Shown: positions 46,401 to 58,659, counted from the first letter of the stretch. The stretch: 64,000 bases of DNA from Erodium maritimum (GCA_963921825.1 OY997590.1:55294012-55358011); one strand, 5' to 3'. The notes: a model not told the origin generated them from the sequence alone. Made by a program: numbers and translations.

Positions 46401-47944
46401 AGAGCTAAGAAACAAACGGCTCGTTTCAGCACTTAATGTCACGCCCCAACTGCTTATTAAAAACAGAGACAGAGAGAGCATTACATTTATGGTAACAATT
46501 CAATTAATTCCCGGCCATTTTCTCTCACTCACCCACCGGATTTTCCATTCTACCAAACACGAGAAAAGATAAACAAACTTTCCCGAGAAAATCAAAATCA
46601 CAACCCTCCACACAAGGTCAAACCCACAAATGAACGTGTAAGTTCGTGAGGATAATAAAATATTTTATCTGGGATCATTGGATCTTCCCAGATGACCTCG
46701 ATTTCATTAAAATAAGCAAAACCGACCAAAACATGAGTTTTTTTAAACCGGAAAAAAAAACAGGGCAAGAGAAAGAAACAGAACAGAGCGTTCTTTTCTC
46801 CGACTAATCCGAATAAACGGCTGACAACGATGTCGGAGAGTCCGAACCCATACTCACCCCACTCAACTGTGTCACTTCGCCGACTTTTATTTGGCCGGAA
46901 TGCGACGGCTGGTCGGGATTCAGATACTCTGTTCCTGCGACAGCTCGTCCAATGTTTCTGTAAATTTTGCTTCTTTTGTTTTTAAAAATAAAATAGCAAT
47001 TTATTTTATTGTATTGCTGGTTTCATCCCCACCACTCAACGCTGCATCTTTTTGACCATGATGGTGGGTCCACGTTGCAGACATGGCTATAAATGTCTCA
47101 TACTGAAACACCGATTACTCTGATTATCTACGTGGCGCTAGATGGATGGGTAAAGGTGCGGGTTGGTATGCATCGCGACGCACTAGATTATAACCACGGA
47201 GGCCGTGGACTTTTTGGGATCTCAGTTGCAGCAGTGGCTTCACATGATGTGGCACACGTGTCAATGCAACCGAGGGGGTTGGTCTAACCTGCGCCTGAGA
47301 GGGACGTCGATACTTTTTATTTTATTATTATTATTATTATTATTATCCGTGAAGGGAGGCTGATTTTATCATATTCGAAAGAAAACGATTTTGATTTCAA
47401 AAACAAAATAGAAACGACTTAGATTGGACATGTTAAAATCTCATTAACAAGATAGATTTTTATCTGACTTATTGGATATATATGTAAATTAATCTTTTAT
47501 ATAAAATATTATGATGTAAAAACAAAGTTTTTTCATAATGTCATTGGATAGATGTTCATGAATTATGTGCCAATTTGAATAATATTACATAAATGATGGT
47601 TTCCATAACCCCACCAAGAGGCACCAACCCTACCTCTTCTGGGTGGAATTTTCTGGAAGGACTCACTATCATACCAGTGTTAGATGATCCCTAATCATGT
47701 TTAATACACTAATGAACATTAATGAAATCAATTTATTTCTTCTTTGCTAGAATTTGAGTATTACTCTATGGTGGGTTTATGATTATCAATCTTACAGTAA
47801 CATTATATCACTTTCAATATGCAAGGTGGAGTACGTATTTAATGGATTTGGTGAGTTTAAACAAAGAAGATTGCAACATGATACCAAATTTTTCTTTGGC
47901 TCTATTTCAATCTTTGAAATGAAGTCCTTTAATATTATCTCGCA
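46401..47944. other. Intergenic
   Basis: No gene is supported. A 51-codon open frame starts at 46830 but has no recognisable domain. An (ATT)n microsatellite lies at 47317-47345. Confidence 0.4.
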
Positions 47945-50900
47945 CTGTAATGAAGTTGGATTTTCACGAAAGTCCAGAAAATGATGATGCTCCGGAAAAA
48001 TCGTCAGTGAATAGGGAGCAAAGTGACGGCGCCGCCGCTGCTACCCATGGTGGTTGGTCACCACACCATGCTTTGGCAGGGGACCATCTATTCCCGTAGC
48101 CCTTTCTCTCTCGCGTCTCTTTTGAAACCGAAAATAAGGCTTTGCGACTTCATGGAGGCGGAGGAATGGTTCTACACCGGTGTCTCCTGCTGTTTCCAGG
48201 CACCGAGCTGAGCCGGAAAAGGAACGAGTGCAACACGTCTATCCCCTCCATTGTCTCCGACCTTGCAGTCTCGTACATGCTCTCGATCCTTTGGATCTCC
48301 GACACCAGTGGGCTGTGATCTGTAGAAACATGAGGGGCCGAAAGTGTCAGAGAAGGTGCTTCAAATCCACTCGGATACCAATGGTGGAGCATTGTTGGAG
48401 TTCAGCCGAGGTGAGATTCTGGGGCACGGGAAGACTCAACCATCGGTGGTGGACGAGGGCGGGTGTCTGGGTTCGGGCGGTCGGCATCGAGGTCGGCGAC
48501 CAGCTATTCGTGGCGAGTGAAGGTGATCCTGGGTAGGGTCCATGACCCGATTGGGAAACACGCGTTTCCGGGTGATCCGACCCATCAAAACGGCCTAGGA
48601 GGAGTGGTCTTTATATGACTGTGGGCCTTTGTGGTTGCGGATCGGGCTCGGGGAGGTGGGCTACGGACTGGTGAAGGGATAAGGGTCTGGGTCGGGCTGG
48701 GACAAGGGCAACCATCGGTTCAAGGTAGTCGGGACGGAGTTGGACCGGGTAAGAGGGGTGGACCACCTGAGTTCCACAATCGGTGTTAGTCTTAGTGCTC
48801 GTAGTTCAATCCTAAATGTCCAAATGTACATATCATCGTTAGCAATAAAATTAAAGCGGCTTTATATTACTTATGTGTTGGAGTAATATATCGATGTGTG
48901 CTCTGATCTATGCCCACCATGCGAATAGAACCATAGATCGAGATAGAACACACTCGATGGGTCCCTAGTCAACAAAGCTTCACTAGAAGCGACTAGTATG
49001 AAAGATGGCTCTTTATGGCTTACGTTCTGTTAGTCATTGGAATGGGATTCCGGAGTCTGATCATAGATATCATGTGGGACATGATATTGGACGACCCGCC
49101 CTGAATATGTGCCATAGATTAAGTCATGAACATATTCAGTGTTGTAGCTTGTCATGTATCCTTAGACCAAGGAGTCTTTGTGATCGCTATGTAGTCAACA
49201 ACTGAGTTTGACCTGAGCCTAACGTTGTCCGTAACAGGGCTTCCATAACGGCCAGGATTGGCTTGGGGACGGGCTACATGAGTGACACGAAAGGCGGCTA
49301 AGGGATTTATCCCTCATACTGAGGTATGGGAAAGATATCGCTTCTCGGCCGCTTGATCGAGAGTGACTGAAAGAATAGCATGGCCATGCACATGATACTG
49401 GGTATCATATCTTCAGTCATCTCACATATCAAGGAACGATGATTGAGAATAATAAGGATGACGGCTCTATGCCTTATCTCAATCAGGATATCGGAGATAA
49501 AAGGATAATGACAGGGACGACGGAAAGGTTAGAATCGACATGGTCGATTCGCTATACAGTGTCAGGCAATACTAAAGTCTCGTTAGTTGCCACTTAAATA
49601 GGATCAAGTAAAATGGGATTTTACGTTGATCTATTGACATGCATAACCTAAGGGTCACACCGGAGGATGAAACTCATTGACACATTTATGGAGAATGGCC
49701 AAAAGGGAGTTGTCTCGGGATATGACCAAAACTGGGTTTTGGGTCATGTGCCCGTAAGTGAATAGGACTTTACGGATCGAGACAAGGCTTGGAGTCTTGG
49801 GATTGATCGCGTCGGATAATGTTGGACATTTCCGGTATGGAAGGCTTGGAGGCGATGAGCGAATCACGGGACCTCGTTGGAAATGGCCACGGGCCATGTT
49901 CCAAGAGGCCCATGAAAGGCCCATGCAACCAAGGCCCATGGAACTAATTAATCAAGTCTTGATTAATTAGTATTAAGTAAGCAAGACAAGGATTAAGGTG
50001 TTGGTGATTCACCACCTAACCCAATCTTGTCTTGCCATACCTTGTCTTATTTACACCTTACTTGACACCATACTTGTCCCATGCCTTTAGTTGGACAAGT
50101 ATGGTTTGTTATGTTTAAGTCATCTTTTTTCAACATAACAAACACAAGACAAGAATAGGAAACACATTTTCTCTCCCTCTTCCATGGCCATTTCGGGTTT
50201 GGCAAGCTCCCACCTCCATGTTTGTGTTCTTGAGTCCTCAAAGAGAAGAACTACGTGGCTTTGATTCCCATGTGGATACGTAGGCATCTTGGAGACTCAA
50301 GCCAATCATTCGTTAACCGGTGTTCTTGTTTTGGTAAGAAATAGTGCTGAATTTTTCTCTTGTGAATCCATTCTTTATTAGTTGTTTCATGGTTTAATCG
50401 TCTCTTGGTTTTCATTGATTTTCCGCTGCGAGTTGGTTCATCTCCAACCCTACCTCGAGACCTATCCAAAACTTGGGCAGGACCCAAAATCCGAACATGT
50501 TTCATGACGGGCCGAGCACGAACACCTGGAGAGGAAGCGGAGGGTTCCACTCGGTTGAACAAGGCATCAAACACAATGACGGGGGCTTTAAGAACCCTCA
50601 CCTCGCCGAATGAGTCGGAGGTGGTCCAGAGGGGGGTCGGCCGGTTGTACTGCCCCTCTAGACGTAAGATGGTAGCGGTTCCACCAAAAGCTGACACGGT
50701 ACTTTCCTACCAGCTAAGAGGTCAGCAATCTCGCGTTTTGGAGCCCTATCATTATCAATCAAGGGAGTACGACGCACGCTGGCATCCTGGGGGGGGGGGG
50801 GGGGTTACTCTATTCACCATTATTTGTTAATGGTAAGGGGTCTGCTCTGTCCTAGCTTCCGCCAATCTGGATTAGTTGTATCAGTGTCGTCAGACGCTAC

Positions 50901-51084
50901 CGCAGTATCACCTTCCAAGAGCCTTTAAGAGGTAGTCGATGACTTGAGCGATTTAATTTTCTGCCTGAATATCCTCCATCGTGGGAACTCGTTTCTTTTA
51001 TGTTATTTATTTTCTAGTGTTTTATTGCTATTCTGCTTTGTAAACACTTGCTATTTATAATATCAATCGTTCATTCTAAAAAAA
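47945..51084 (+). mobile_element. LINE-like element (plus strand) split by a solo LTR
   Basis: ATTATCTCGCA (47934-47944) and ATTATCTTGCA (51085-51095) form an 11 bp target duplication with one mismatch. The 3' end closes with AATCGTTCATTCTAAAAAAA. The GC-rich body (48000-48780 and 50467-50830) has broken frames like the other ORF1-only relics, with no recognised domain and no RT. A run of about 18 G lies at 50789-50806. The LTR at 48784-50466 interrupts it. Confidence 0.6.
48784..50466 (+). mobile_element. Solo LTR, family R1, copy 2
   Basis: Starts TGTTAGTCTTAGTGC and is nearly identical to 6437-8123 up to CTACCTCGAGAC (50461). After that the last ~11 bases of copy 1, including the CCAACA end, cannot be aligned. 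No target duplication is seen (left flank AATCGG), so the 3' end has been altered after insertion. Like copy 1 it lies in the body of a LINE-like element. Confidence 0.8.
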
Positions 51085-51142
51085 ATTATCTTGCATTATC
51101 GATGAAGAAAAAAACATAATATCAAATCTGTTATTTAGTTAT

Positions 51143-53154
51143 TTTTTTAGAATAAGGAATAGCTTTTATTAATAGTGGGGGGAAATCATTACAACGCCTA
51201 GTGCCCTCATGAAGGTAGTGATCCAATAATCCTCAAATACGAACCGCTCCAAAACGGACCTGGTTATAACAATTAGGGCAATACATAAAACATAACTAAA
51301 ACAAGAAAAGTAACTAATACAAAAAAAGGAAACCAAAGCTAGAACTGAAAAGAAAACCAAAGGGTATCATCTACCAAGAACAGCTCAAGGTGTCTTGTCG
51401 ACTGGTGGGTCGATTGAACCACCGAACTTGAACCCTACAATACGGTGGGGAGGAATGACTCTCATCAGGGACCCCTCACGAGGTAGATCCCTAGAGCCAT
51501 GAAATCCTTTCATCCCTCCTAGCGGAGCTGTTTCCCAGCCCTCATCTGATCTTCTCGCGTCTCCCTCGTCGTGCTCCTCTTCTACCCCCGAGGTGCCTGT
51601 AGCATCCCAGATGGGCCAGACCTAGGGAAGCCTATCGCTGAACACCCAGGGTGGCCTATCGTAGACGACTGGCTGAGGCCCCAAGTAGAGGGATCCTTAC
51701 CTAGCCAAAACTGGCCCCTCAGACCTGGGTTAGGTATCGAGACCATGGTCATGAGGGGGGAGCCTTCCCTCAGGGTAATCCAGCCTTAGGTATCGAATCC
51801 AAAGTCAACGGTGCGATCCCCGATGAGGATGGTGGAATCGGGTCCCGTCCCTAATCAGTAGCATATGACCCGTCTTCCTTCATCGTCTTGAACTCCAGCA
51901 TGGAGTCATCATATCGAGGAACCCGCGACACCTCCTATTCGCGGTCTCTAACCACATGACCAATCCTGGAATAGTTGAAAAAAAGGCAAGAAGCTTGGCA
52001 TATGTGTGGGAACACGTACCAGATCCTAGTATTCCCAGAAACGCATTATCATCACCCGTCGGAGGGGTCGATGGATAGTCATCCAAAAGTGCACCTTCAT
52101 CGTACCACCCCAACACGGAACCCATTGGTCACATGGGGTATCCATATGCTCCCTTAGGGTTGCCCCAATAAACTCTTCGGTTTCCCGCGTACGGACGACG
52201 GGCGATATCCCCCGAGAAAACACCCAGAGTTGAAGATGATCCAGGCGAGGAAGGTCTCAAGACATTGGGTCTACAATCTCCCCGAGCAGTAGAGGGTAGC
52301 CGTGGAAGCACCACGGTTCATTCTGGCGTACCCATACCCGGGCTTCTAGAGACACAAAATAGAAAGCATAGGTGCCCAGTTCAAGGTCTTTGACGACCAC
52401 CCCCACACCATCACGCCCCTAGGCACGCGTGATGATGGCCAAGACCTCCTTCCAAAGAGGGTTTGGAGAAGCCAATCGGCCCACCAGACCAAATTGGAGT
52501 CGAGCTAGGGTTTGCGGATCCGGTGGAGTGTAGGTTACTACCACCTCCATCTCCTCTTCTTTAGTGAGGCAGCAAGCGGAGAAGCCTGCCTGAAGGTCCC
52601 ATATCGTCAGGGAGTGATCAGGGAGAGTCAGGACTCCTGCATGCATGGCCGCCACCGGTTGCATGGACGAGGGCGTCTTCTTCGAGAGGGGAGTCATCTT
52701 CTCTGAGGAGTGATAGGCGGAGTCGAAGACGTAACAAGCGGTGGAGGAGTCGTGGCCTTCATCGACAGACCCCTTTTTATTTCCATAGGCGGAGGACCGG
52801 AGTAGTCTCTCCAGACGAGAAAATCACCAGGCGGTGATCCTCAGGGACCGATTGTTTAAGGAACTCAAGCGATGGAAGAGGAATCATCGTGAACAAAGGA
52901 GCTCTGGCTATAGGGGATTTCGGTTTGCGTTATTTCCTCTCTCTCATGGGTTTGGTGAAACTTGTGGGTGGTTTTTTGGGAGAATGTCGAAGGGGGAGGG
53001 GAAGAAGAAGTATCTCAGGAGGGAGATAGGGCGACGACGAGGTACAGAGGCACGAAAACTGATAAAAAGTACGGTCATATCGATAGAACTAGAGAGAGAC
53101 TCTAGGATTGCGGTTCCAAAGAGATCGAGTGGGATTTGTTTCAATTGAGACATT
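51143..53154 (-). mobile_element. ORF1-only LINE-like element, first of a head-to-tail pair
   Basis: The minus-strand 5' leader (53154-52880) has TAGAGTCTCTCTCTAG; an ATG near 52888 opens ORF1. A DUF4283 domain is legible at about 52515-52250: LARLQFGLVGRLASPNPLWKEV..., AFYFVSLEARVWVR, EPWCFHGYPLLL. A TAG interrupts it after ITRA where Trp is usual. Further on, SRIGHVVRD (about 51960) is what remains of the zinc knuckle; its cysteines are lost. The 3' tail is at 51143-51150. Flanks: TTATTTAGTTATT (51131) and TTATGTAGTT (53155). No ORF2. Confidence 0.75.
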
Positions 53155-53162
53155 GTTATGTA

Positions 53163-55442
53163 GTTTTTTTTTAAACGGGTAACCGGGGAAGTGCATTAAT
53201 GCAAAAAAGAAACCATACATGGTAGAGCGTAACCGCCCCGGGTTCTAGATATATGTCCGGGCCGACCGTAGCAAGCCCAACGCTCATGGACCCATAAAAA
53301 TAGCCTACTTGATATCGTAGATAATACCTTAGGACATCCTCTTACCGACGTCTCAAAACAGCGAGACATAAAGAAAATTGTCCAAAACAAAACATAAAGC
53401 AAATTGTTCCAAGGAAAAACATAATAATATAAAAACGACCAGAAGTAGAGAGTTGTGGTTGCAGGCTTCCTGAGACCTCCCAGCACTGGCTGTCCCGGGT
53501 TTGTGGGTATAGGCCAACAGCGGCCAAACCCACCCCTGCCGGGTCTTCTCATTCTTGCATAGGAGGTTGTCCAGCCTCCGCTTGATGCATCTGGTTCTCC
53601 TCGATCTTGTCCGGATCATATTTTTCTAGCATGGGTACCAGTAGTTCCAAATGTTTCTTCGCCCCAGAGATTCTAGCATATAGGTGCTAGTTCCTCGTTC
53701 TCAAGCTTTCCTTCATTGCCTTTGCCCTGATGGGGCCTGCTTTCCCCGACATCTCTTGGGGATCTTTCTCCTTCCCTATTTGTATACCTAGGGCATCTGC
53801 AGATATGTCTGGGCATAGAGGACCCCCAGCGTTGTGGACGTTAGTCAGGTTGTCAAGCTTTGTAAAACCCGGCGCCCCCACATGCTCTCGGGGATCCTCC
53901 CTACAAAGTGTTGACCGCCCATTCCGGGACAGTCTTAGCCAAGTTTTCAGGCTTCGGATTGTAGTCTGCAAAGGGTTCGCTTCTCCCTGGGGAAGCCTCC
54001 CTGATTCTACCAATCGGGTTCAGAGAGAGCCATGTTAGGAGGTCATCAACTTCCACCTCCTCTATATGTTTTGGGGGGTGCCAGACCGTCTTTAGCAAGC
54101 GATCCACATCCAGTTGCCTTGGTACCTGTATAGAGTTATCATAGCGGGCCTCCTCTCGCCCTATCCCCGGTAAGTGAGCCGTAAAACCCGATATACGGTG
54201 TGTCAATCGCCCACACCGACGACAAAATTCCGGCAGCTTCTCATATTTCAGTTCAATCAGCGAGGACTGGGTGTTACTAGGGAAGCGAAGACGATGGCGT
54301 CTCCCAGCGGTCGGTTCACCTCCAATCGAACCCTCATCCACAAGAAATGATCCTCTCACCGAACAAAAGATAAAGGAGCCGAAATTACCTGAGTGCCCAT
54401 GGACGAGCCTATTAGGTCGCGGACACTCGGATCCAGGCCCCCGGGGACGTTCATAGCCCGAATCCCAATCTCGATATGGTTGAAATTAATATCGTTGGCT
54501 GGCATGTAGAGGCGGAGAGGCTCTAACAACAACAGGAAGCCTTTGAAGATCCACGGACCCTGTGACGGATGTCCTCCATAGTCGTCTGGGACGGGAAATG
54601 AAACCCAGTGACCTCCGGCGACATGTATTCAACCTGGATGACGTCCACCTTCCATTTCTGCATCATCAGTGCGCAGACCACATTCTGGTTGTGGATCTTC
54701 CCCCCAGCGACCCGTGCCGCCAGCGAGTATAGGTATTTACCATTTTTGGCAGCCGGGACAGCCTCAATCGGAACAACCAGTTCCTCGTCTTCATCCTCCC
54801 AATCTAGCATCAGAGATATGCGTTTCGGAGGGGTCCCACCCTGCTGAAAAGCAGATCTGATGGTAGTCGTCGATCGGCCCACCAGGTTCGAGTCCTGCAT
54901 GCCTGGGGGACGATACTTCGGGTAGGACGCCGGCGGCGGGGTTCCGCGAATCTACCGCGGCTCGGTGTGTCACCACCGATCTCTACATGTGGCCGGCGCG
55001 ATGCCATCCCTTCCGAATTTGCAGTTGTCTCTGGTGGCTGTGGTTCGTAGGGGACGATTGCACCCCCATCGGTCAAGCCCGGTTTATCCTTCAACGACGG
55101 ATACTCGCTGCACCCGAGGCCTTGATGTCCGACCGGTAGGGAAATGGACCGGGCGACGTTCGGCATAGGGAACTCGACATCGGGGAGGAAATATGAGGGG
55201 GTGGGGGGCTTCGCAGTGTCGGAATGGTGTGGTTGGGCGGAAAGCCATGGAAATGGGTCGGAGAAGGATTGCAGAACCGAAAGGGGTCGATCAGGAAGAG
55301 GCGTCACCCGTCGAAGGAGTTTGTAGGTGGTAGGAGACCAACGAGGTGGAGCGAGATGGGAAATGTGCGGCGAAAATGAACGAACCCTAGAAAGGTATTG
55401 ATGCACCTAACAAAGGGTTTTCAGAGCGCTATTCCTTTTCAA
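53163..55442 (-). mobile_element. ORF1-only LINE-like element, second of the head-to-tail pair
   Basis: TTATGTAGTT stands on both sides (53155-53164, overlapping the A-tail, and 55443-55452). It has a leader with CCTAGGGTTCG (about 55385), a degraded ORF1 and a complete 3' end (CTTCCCCGGTTACCCGTTTAAAAAAAA on the minus strand, broken here by domains). The 3' region (53590-53173) is the best copy of a tail also seen at 3340-3529 and 40592-40780. ORF2 is absent. Confidence 0.8.
53687..55406 (-). pseudogene. LINE ORF1 relic with DUF4283 and zinc knuckle
   Basis: Frame 55406-54810 holds a Pro-rich N-terminus. Frame 54900-54523 holds the DUF4283 core: LDWEDEDEELVVPIE, YLYSLAARVAGGKIHNQNVV, VTGFHFPSQTTMEDI. 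Frame 54359-53901 holds LKYEKLPEFCRRCGRLTHRIS, the start of a CX2CX4HX4C knuckle whose last Cys is Phe. It then continues with RYDNSIQVPRQLDVDRLLK and a low-complexity tail. These domains are the ORF1 (RNA-binding) protein of many plant LINEs. Several frame changes make it inactive. Confidence 0.75.
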
Positions 55443-55452
55443 TTATGTAGTT

Positions 55453-56091
55453 ATTTAATAAGCTTCAAATATATTATTGTGTTTAATATTCAGTTTGAAT
55501 TTATAAAGAATATAAAAGTAATAAGAGTTATCTCAAGAGTCGGGACGATTAGAGATCTATATTTTGAATTCAAAAATATATTAAGATTATCAATTTTAAA
55601 GTATTTTTTTTAAAAATAAAATTGTTTTAAAAGTTGATAATAAATTAAAACAAATTTATGATCTTATCTTGGTCCGACCAGAATAGGGCTCACATTTTTG
55701 GGTAGAGCAAGAGCAACTATAGTCTATAACTAGGGTGTTGAAGAAAGTAAATTTGATATACTATGCAACACTCACTTTTGTATCTTTATTTCAACCTTTT
55801 CATAAAGTGCATGATTAGAGAAGCTTTAGACTCTTAAATGGCAGATTCAGCTTTATACAGAGAGGATCATAATTAATTGGATCATCTGAAATCATATGCC
55901 CCAAATCTACACCTTAATTGGTGTCAGCTTTTATGTTTGCTAATATTATTTAAAATTAATGCATATAGATGATGCTAAAATGACATCACCATTTAAAATA
56001 CATTGAAACTAATAAGCAAAATAGTAGAACAAACCCAGGTGATGGTTTATGGAGACACTCTGGAAGCTTCCCACTACATTACTAGTCGATA
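55453..56091. other. AT-rich spacer
   Basis: No gene or repeat is recognised. Confidence 0.4.
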
Positions 56092-56101
56092 ATGTTCTTA
56101 A

Positions 56102-57471
56102 GAGGAGAAATTTATTGAGAACCACTCTTAATATAGGAACCGTGAGAACCAATCCTATCCACTATCACCTATGATCCAACACTCATCAAAATGCCACATC
56201 ATCACCCCAATCCAACCAACTTACACGCCACTTTCATCCATTCTCACACAAGCATGGGCAAAATTGTAATAGCATGGTGCCATGTGGACAAGTGTCCATT
56301 TTTTTCTTCACCAATTCACTAATTTAATATTTCCCGATTCGTTTGAACTCCGATTAACTTCAAACTTACGCCAATATTTTTCTTTTTTCAAGAGCTTTAA
56401 ATCAAGATCAGTCATGAATATATTTTGAAGTACGAAAATAAAAATTTGTATCGCGGTGATAAAAATAATGTTGAGCGTTGATAAATCTTCACTAATAAAT
56501 GTTTTATATTGGAGTACCAAGCTAGTGCTAGATATTGACAAAAAAAACATGTAAGGAGGTGATAAAAAACAAATAATGAGGTGATAAAAACCATTTTCAA
56601 TTTTGATAATAAGTGTGATATACTAGAGTTTAACGTTGATAAAAAAACTTGTGATGGAGTGATAAAAAACATGTAATTCAATGATAAATCTAGTGTTTAG
56701 TGTTGATAAAATTGGTGTTCATAAAAAGCATGTGATGAGATAATAAAAATCATGATCAGTTTTGGAGAATGGGGTGCTAAAACCAGTGTAAAGTGTTGAT
56801 AAAATCAGGGTAAAGTGTCGATAAACACAGAGCAAAGTGTTGATAAAAATAATCCATATATAATTTCTTTAAAAACCAGCCCCGAAATAAAAAAATTTCG
56901 TGCTTCAAAAAAACATGTGATGAGGGTGATAAAACACACGTAATTTGAATGATAAACCTAGTGTTTAGTATTGAAAAACTAGTGTTCATAAAAAGCACGC
57001 GGTGAGGTGATAAAATCATGATCAGTTTTGGAAAATGAGGTGATAAAACCAGTGTAAAGTATTGATAAAACCAGTGTAAAAGTGTTGATAAATCCAGAGC
57101 AAAGTGTTGATAAAAATTACACAGATTTTTTTAAAAACAAAATCAACCCCGAAATAATTTTTTTTCGTGCTTCAAAATATATTCATGACTGATCTTGATT
57201 GAAAGCCCTTAAAAAAACAAAACCAATGGCGCAAGTTTGAAGCCAATCGGAGTTCAAACGAAGCGGGAAAAATTAAATTAATGAATTGGTTAAAAATAAT
57301 AATATGATACTTTTACTAAAAAGCCCTTACCACTTACTAAAAAGTGTTGTTTTTTACAGTCAACAAGTCAACTACTCAACTGAATCTCATCCATCCATTC
57401 TTAAAATGGATGACTTAGATTGGTTCTCGCGGTTCCTACGTTAAAACATGGTTCTCACCAGATTTCTCCTC
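56102..57471. mobile_element. Fold-back Mutator-like element with internal tandem repeats
   Basis: The 10 bp direct repeat ATGTTCTTAA (56092-56101, 57472-57481) flanks the element. Its termini are GAGGAGAAAT and ATTTCTCCTC. The inverted arms extend well inward: 56305-56430 pairs with 57150-57290 (shared words CCGATT..TTTGAACTCCGATT and CTTGATTTAAAG, on opposite strands). Between the arms lie many GTGTTGATAAAA-type units and a ~220-280 bp higher-order repeat (56640-56870 versus 56920-57120). No transposase frame is present. Confidence 0.75.
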
Positions 57472-57481
57472 ATGTTCTTAA

Positions 57482-57715
57482 AATATAATGTTTTTTTTAG
57501 AAGTGAAAATACAACCTAGCATGTCTATTCTCGTTTTGTTTCTTATGATAAGTATATCATAATATTTTTATAACAACGAACAAATGCTACAGAATTGGCG
57601 AAAACAAAGAACTGGTAAGTGATAGCACATGATGTAATACTAATACCACATACCATATTCTGGAGGAAGCAAAAGAAGGATAACACAAATTGTACCTAGG
57701 GGTGACAGCCAGCCC
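57482..57715. other. AT-rich spacer
   Basis: Nothing recognised between the fold-back element and the orphan exon. Confidence 0.35.
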
Positions 57716-57721
57716 TCAGAC

Positions 57722-57826
57722 TTATTCTCCAGTGGAGGACATGTACTTAGTGACCTTATCAACAATTTCACTCCCCAACGTATTGTCCACAACAATATCA
57801 ATGTCATAGCATTGTTTTCCTAAAAG
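57722..57826 (-). pseudogene. Orphan exon of a CCA tRNA nucleotidyltransferase gene
   Basis: After an acceptor-like CCCTCCAG, the minus strand reads LLGKQCYDIDIVVDNTLGSEIVDKV plus nine residues (split: LLGKQCYDIDIVVDNTLGS, EIVDKVTKYMSSTGE), then TAA. The DID motif in LLGK.C.DIDI..DN is the catalytic signature of the class II nucleotidyltransferases that add CCA to tRNA. The stop replaces what should be a splice donor context (GAATAAG). No other exons of the gene are found nearby, so this is a captured or left-over fragment. Confidence 0.6.
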
Positions 57827-57929
57827 CTGGAGGGAAGGCAATAAATATATACAAGGAACGCCTAAAAACTAAGATTGGCAGGAAAGCTTTACATTGATAA
57901 TGATGATTTATGAAATTGAGCGAGTGATA

Positions 57930-58495
57930 AGGCAGAACAGAGGTACCTTTTCGCGTACCCAGCCTCTCGCTACTCACGGTGTCTGCTCATGTGTCGTGCG
58001 AAGGAAACAAGGGGCTAGGGTTTCCTATTCTTAGTGGGCCTATTAAACTCAACTCGTCCCACCTTGGCCTAATCCCACCTGGCTCATCAAACCATTGAGA
58101 CTCTTGGAAAGTGAAGGCCATAATTTTCGATGATGAGAAGGTGAATGATTAGGCGAGGGCTGGTAAGTAGCCTCGTCAAGAGGAATGTTAGACACCCAGG
58201 GCCTCAAGGACCGGCCTTGGAGGGGTCCCTGGTATAGGTCGTACCTCCTTCTTACACCCCCCCCCCACCTTTCCTTCATGCCTTTATGGCGACCTATATG
58301 ACATCCTGAAATCTGTTTCAGCAGGTTTCATTCATGGGTTCAAAACCGTATGTGGCGGTTATATTGATAAAAAGAACTATGAACGTTATGTTCTATGTCT
58401 GTTCTTTTCTAGTGGTCAGGGAGCCTGTTTCTTGATGCACCCTCTGTTATGCTTCACTATTAATGAAATTTGCACCTTTTAGTCAACAAAAAAAT
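57930..58495 (+). mobile_element. 5'-truncated LINE-like element
   Basis: It is GC-rich from about 57950 and ends in a LINE-type 3' end (GGTCAGGGAGCCTGTTTCTTGATGC..., ATTAATGAAATTTGCACC, A-run at 58486-58492) shared with the element at 41683. No target duplication or open frame is identified. The left border is approximate. Confidence 0.5.
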
Positions 58496-58659
58496 TCTAA
58501 CATTTACGGGTAGTATATATATACGACAAGCTTAACCAAGAAAGATTAACAAACTTACCTACCTAATTTTTCAAATAAGCATATGTAAACTAATACAACT
58601 TTAATTTGTCTTTTCCGTCCTAAAAATATAATGAATAGTTTAGAGTTCTTCGTTAAAAC

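Noticed and set aside
46830..46985. 51-codon frame upstream of the gar2-related gene
   Set aside because: It has an ATG and moderate GC content but no signal peptide, domain or splice context that would support a gene.
50789..50806. G homopolymer as a G-quadruplex signal
   Set aside because: A single run of about 18 G in a decayed element is more likely slippage or an assembly artefact. A shorter run at 3216 is similar.
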